Shown: positions 61,501-64,000 of the stretch, piece by piece
Layout of the letters: the number at the start of each line of letters is the position of its first letter
Numbering within the stretch: the stretch's first letter is position 1
DNA from: Liolophura sinensis
Lineage: Eukaryota; Mollusca; Polyplacophora; Chitonida; Chitonidae
Length of the DNA: 64,000 nucleotides
Assembly (NCBI RefSeq): GCF_032854445.1
Contig: NC_088300.1
Location: 54,348,984-54,412,983, forward strand
Reading direction: 5' to 3'
Notes under the pieces: generated by a model
What the model saw: the letters and a program-made list of their open reading frames with translations, nothing else
Database searches by the model: none
What the model was told of the DNA's origin: nothing
Made by a program: the position numbers and the translations under genes

Positions 61501-61929
61501 TTTATCTGATTGGTGTTTTACGCTGTACTCAAGAATATTTCACTTATACGACGGCAGCCAGCATTATGGTGGGTGGAAACCGGGCAGACCCCGGAGGAAA
61601 CCCACGACCATCCGCAGGCTGGTGGAAGTCCTTCCCACGTATGACCGGAGATTAAGCTAGCATGAGCTGGACTTGAACTCACCGCAACCGCATTGGTGAG
61701 AGGCTCCTGGGTTATAACGTTGCGCTAGCTCGCTAACAGAGCCACAGAGGCCTATGAAGTGCATTACTACACAAATATTACTACAAATGACATGTCACAA
61801 TGAACAGAGTGGTTTGCCTCACCTCTGCAATCTTGATAAACCTTCCTCTACTGTTCTGCTTGACATCTAAGTAGAATCTCTTGGACTGTATCTGCAGGAC
61901 TTTGGTGGCAAGTTCCTGCTCACCGGTAC
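55596..61929 (-). CDS. PURA: PUR-alpha-type single-stranded nucleic-acid-binding protein (N-terminal exon missing)
   Basis: Exons in transcript order: 61929-61823, 60765-60663, 59117-58999, 57425-57305, 56263-56157, 55712-55596 (TAG). GT-AG borders and phases fit; 224 codons plus stop. It contains three PUR repeats. Repeat 1: [32 protein letters not shown], then [20 protein letters not shown]. Repeat 2: [40 protein letters not shown]. Repeat 3: [20 protein letters not shown] and [16 protein letters not shown]. These match animal PURA/PURB closely. PUR proteins bind purine-rich ssDNA and RNA and act in transcription and mRNA transport; repeats 1 and 2 bind nucleic acid and repeat 3 dimerises. 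The first exon in the window starts in phase with GT, so at least one upstream exon (Met and the usual Gly-rich leader) lies above 61,929 and was not found. The C-terminus is short and lacks the Gln/Glu-rich tail of human PURA. Confidence 0.94.
57550..57720 (-). repeat. Family C interspersed repeat, copy 1
   Basis: GACAAACTTTCCCATATATC, CAGATATGCATCCTATATTG and GTAGAAAACAAGCTTC parallel the copy at 59338-59560, with a degraded tail (TTGTTTAACTCCATACTGTA) on the left. PUR intron. Confidence 0.65.
58565..58950 (-). repeat. SINE family A split by an insertion of about 105 bp
   Basis: The body runs in reverse from TTTATGCCATACTCAAAAAT to GATCGCATTGGTGAGACACC, is broken near 58788, and resumes near 58895 with GCCCTGGGTCATTGCACCGT and GGCACACTAACCAACACGG. 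The foreign segment starts GTACATGTCCGATAATAGC and ends TTTGTGATACT. Part of the SINE (CCTG.GTCA.T...GCC) is present on both sides, as a diverged duplication. PUR intron, sense orientation. Confidence 0.8.
59338..59560 (-). repeat. Family C interspersed repeat, copy 2
   Basis: TTGTTGCTAAACGCCAAATT, TGACAAACTTTTCCACTTG, GCAGATATGCACGCCATATT and GGTGGAAGACAAATG match the copy at 57550-57720 in order. Probably a third SINE-like family with a diverged tail. Confidence 0.65.
59755..59910 (-). repeat. Truncated SINE family A, reverse orientation
   Basis: ATTTATTTATTTGATTGGTG, TTTTACGCTGTACTCAAGAA, CGGCGGCCAGCATTATGGTG and CCACGACCATCCGCAGGTTG are close to consensus, then the copy stops after AGACCTTCCCATGTATG. 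Low divergence suggests a fairly recent insertion. PUR intron, sense. Confidence 0.9.
61093..61262 (-). repeat. Truncated SINE family A, reverse orientation
   Basis: TTTATTTGATTGGTGTCTTA, CGTCGTACTCAAGAATATTT, ACCAGCATTATGGCAGGAGG and AGACCTTCCCATGAACGACC. The head is missing. PUR intron, sense. Confidence 0.85.
61483..61757 (-). repeat. Full-length SINE family A, reverse orientation
   Basis: Complete from the TATTTATTTATTTATCTGAT tail to the head (GCGCTAGCTCGCTAACAGAG, CCACAGAGGCC). A-box and B-box regions are readable on the minus strand. It lies 66 bp upstream (printed left) of PUR coding exon 61823-61929, i.e. in the following intron, in sense orientation. Confidence 0.92.
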
Positions 61930-63029
61930 CTGTAACAAACGGCATGAACAGTCAGTAACAGGAGCTGCCATCATTAACATAGGGGATGTAACAGTGTCAA
62001 TACACATGTATTTAACAGCGACATGAAAACGCTGATCTGTGTACAGTGTACATGTGAACCCTAGCATGTCCATGTACTGAGTCTGTATGTCATCACAAAA
62101 CACACACATGTACCAAACTTGAAAAGCTTTATGTTCCATGTTAATAAATTATACCAATTTGCCATGCCTAGGCTTTAACAAGGCCTTGACATTATCCTCA
62201 GGTATTTTTACCAGCTTCCTTTCACAAAACAACAGTATTAACATAGCTGAATGTATTACTAGAATGAACCACAAACGGAGATCATGCAGTGTGGTAAACC
62301 ATAATGCTATAGTGGCGAATTTCTGGACAGATTGGGGGAGGGATTTTTTTAGCCATTTGAGACAGTCAGATATTGAAGTCGCCGTCTAGACCACGACATG
62401 TCAGTAGATCTCAGCAGAACCTTAATGTAACACCAGACCCTCATGTCATACAACAAATCCAGGCGAAAACATGGCTAAACAATGAGACAAGCCAGATTCA
62501 AATTCTACCCTCAAATTCTTTCATTCACAAAGAGCACCTGGATGTACAAAACTGCACGTCTAAATTTACAATGGGATAAGTCAGAGGAATTTATATCAAG
62601 CAAAGAAGTAACAACTGAGCAACTCCTTCAGATGGCTTGAAGTTGAAGGAAACATGATACGAGCAAAGACTAAAAACATATTATGCAATATATAAAGCAT
62701 GTATGTACCATTAAGATATTATGCGTTCTGAACTGTGGGTTACATGTAAATTAGTAACAATCACTTGATTCATTCCAACTTTAACCAAAACAAACAGGAC
62801 TATCTTGACAATTTTGTACATGGTGGTATATCATGAGATTTCAGTTGCAACTGCTGCCATCATCAGATAAAAACACACAGTTCCATTCACTTACCAGCTA
62901 CAAAAAAGAAAAACAAAAAAACAATAAGGCGGGGTGATGTGCTCTTATAAAGACATGGAACTAGGAGACAATTAAATATCAAAATGTCAAGAGAATTTGG
63001 GTTCTGATTTTGATTGTAACTATTTTTTT
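61930..63029. other. Upstream of known PUR exons; no exon identified with confidence
   Basis: AT-rich sequence. At 62895-62897 the minus strand reads a long pyrimidine tract, TAG, CTG, then GTAAGTGAA: a possible 3-nt microexon or splice-regulatory site of the PUR gene. Otherwise nothing is recognised. Confidence 0.35.
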
Positions 63030-64000
63030 GTGTGTAATATATGATGTTCACCGAACCTCTGACCAATGTGACGTTTCGTCAGTCCTATGCAACCGGAGTT
63101 ACAATCACCACACTTAACTTTGTAGATGACATTACTGCATAACACATCATCCTCTCGGTCTGAAATTTAAAATATCTGCTTATAAGAAGGGTCTAATGCA
63201 ATATAGCAAATTGTACTGCAGGCAGTAATTTTTGTAGTGAGGAGAGTTGTCGAACAAGTTTGGTAGACGCTAGTCCTAATTAAGGGAGTGTTATGAAGAT
63301 TTTGTGTTTTTCAGGGCCATATACTTTGCTAGTTGGGCATGAAAACTTTTTGATGAAGAATTGCTTGATGCCAGAATCTTTCACACTGGGTGGATGCATA
63401 TTTCTAGACAGCATAATTTTAATATTTTCAACCTCATTGGAGATGCTGGTATAAGAACTGCAAATGTTGCAGGCACAGCTTAGTAGTGTGTTAATTAAAT
63501 TGATTTTTGTATCTGTTGGACACAAAGCTAGTCTATTTGGTGTAGAGTACAGTACACTGTAGTGCTGATTCTGGTGTCTTAGAGATGAATACATCAAGGA
63601 ATGGGCAAGAACCATTAACTTCATGTTTGCAGGTGAAGTTCAGCTGAGCACGACAGTTGTTAATATAATCAAGGAAAGCTTGAACATCGCCTATTTCTCT
63701 AAAAACTAAGAATATGCTGTCCATGTAATGTTTGTACGCATTTGGTCTGACTCCAGGGTAATTTCGGACAAACTTGTTTTGAACATGTTTCATAAAGACA
63801 TCAGCAAGCAGAAGCGCCACAGGGAATCCATGGAAACACCGTCCACTTGCTCAAAATATTTGTTGAATTTGAATATGATATTTGTTGCTACAAAGTGTCA
63901 GGGCACTTCTGCACAAGAACATCTTTACAAAAGGAAATAACTCTTGAAAACAATATATGGAATGTTTTTTGATCAACTTCTGGGGTATTCAATGACGTAA
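63030..64000 (-). mobile_element. Decayed Penelope-like retroelement (RT core and GIY-YIG fragments)
   Basis: Minus strand, entering from the right edge. FNKYFEQVDGVSMDS then, one frame over, ALLLADVFMKHVQNKF correspond to reverse-transcriptase motifs before the catalytic site. The catalytic box reads YMDSIF where YVDD-type is expected. FLDYINNCRAQLNFTCKHE and GSCPFLDVFIS continue the RT core, and the next frame carries CPTDTKINLINTLLSCACNI. At 63043-63171 VIYKVKCGDCNSGCIGLTKR then HIGQRFGEH is a GIY-YIG endonuclease core as found C-terminal in Penelope-like elements. Frameshifts, a lost catalytic Asp and in-frame stops show it is inactive. The 5' end lies outside the window. An ancient copy, annotated for description only. 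Confidence 0.82.

Overview
This is eukaryotic nuclear DNA: intron-rich genes with canonical GT-AG boundaries, large AT-rich introns, tRNA-derived SINEs, foldback elements and minisatellites. The proteins are animal proteins, and the modular SINE families with a shared tail resemble those reported from molluscs and other marine invertebrates. A lophotrochozoan, most likely a mollusc, is the best guess. The species cannot be named from this window. No prokaryotic features (operon, CRISPR, phage) are present.

Five protein-coding genes can be rebuilt exon by exon with consistent reading phase. (1) The 5' part of an AREL1-like HECT E3 ubiquitin ligase, minus strand, 415-13,835, continuing past the left edge. 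(2) SPRYD3, plus strand, 14,723-24,733, complete, 11 coding exons, 443 codons. (3) VPS26 (retromer subunit), minus strand, 33,346-42,214, complete, about 334 codons, with a tandemly duplicated exon of which one copy has a 1-nt frameshift. (4) The single-type U1A/U2B''/SNF spliceosomal protein, plus strand, 44,909-48,790, complete, 242 codons. (5) A PUR-alpha-type nucleic-acid-binding protein, minus strand, 55,596-61,929, lacking only its N-terminal exon(s).

The layout is two head-to-head pairs (AREL1/SPRYD3 and VPS26/SNF). Their start codons are separated by 0.9 kb and 2.7 kb, with ETS-type CCGGAAGT or CGGAAGT sites between them. SPRYD3 and VPS26, and SNF and PUR, are convergent pairs. The genes are housekeeping functions (ubiquitination, endosomal sorting, splicing, RNA/DNA binding) and do not form a pathway.

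The rest is repeat-rich. It holds at least a dozen copies of one tRNA-derived SINE family, a second SINE family, a diverged third family, two foldback elements with long imperfect inverted repeats (9.65-10.30 kb and 43.38-43.95 kb), a decayed Penelope-like retroelement at the right edge, and tandem arrays with units of 22, 25, 35, 50, 54 and 92 bp. The most interesting points are the VPS26 duplicated exon, the SAM-like N-terminal extension of AREL1, the two foldback elements, and the SINE copy that lost its conserved tail but has a perfect 13-bp target-site duplication. I see no clearly new multi-gene system.
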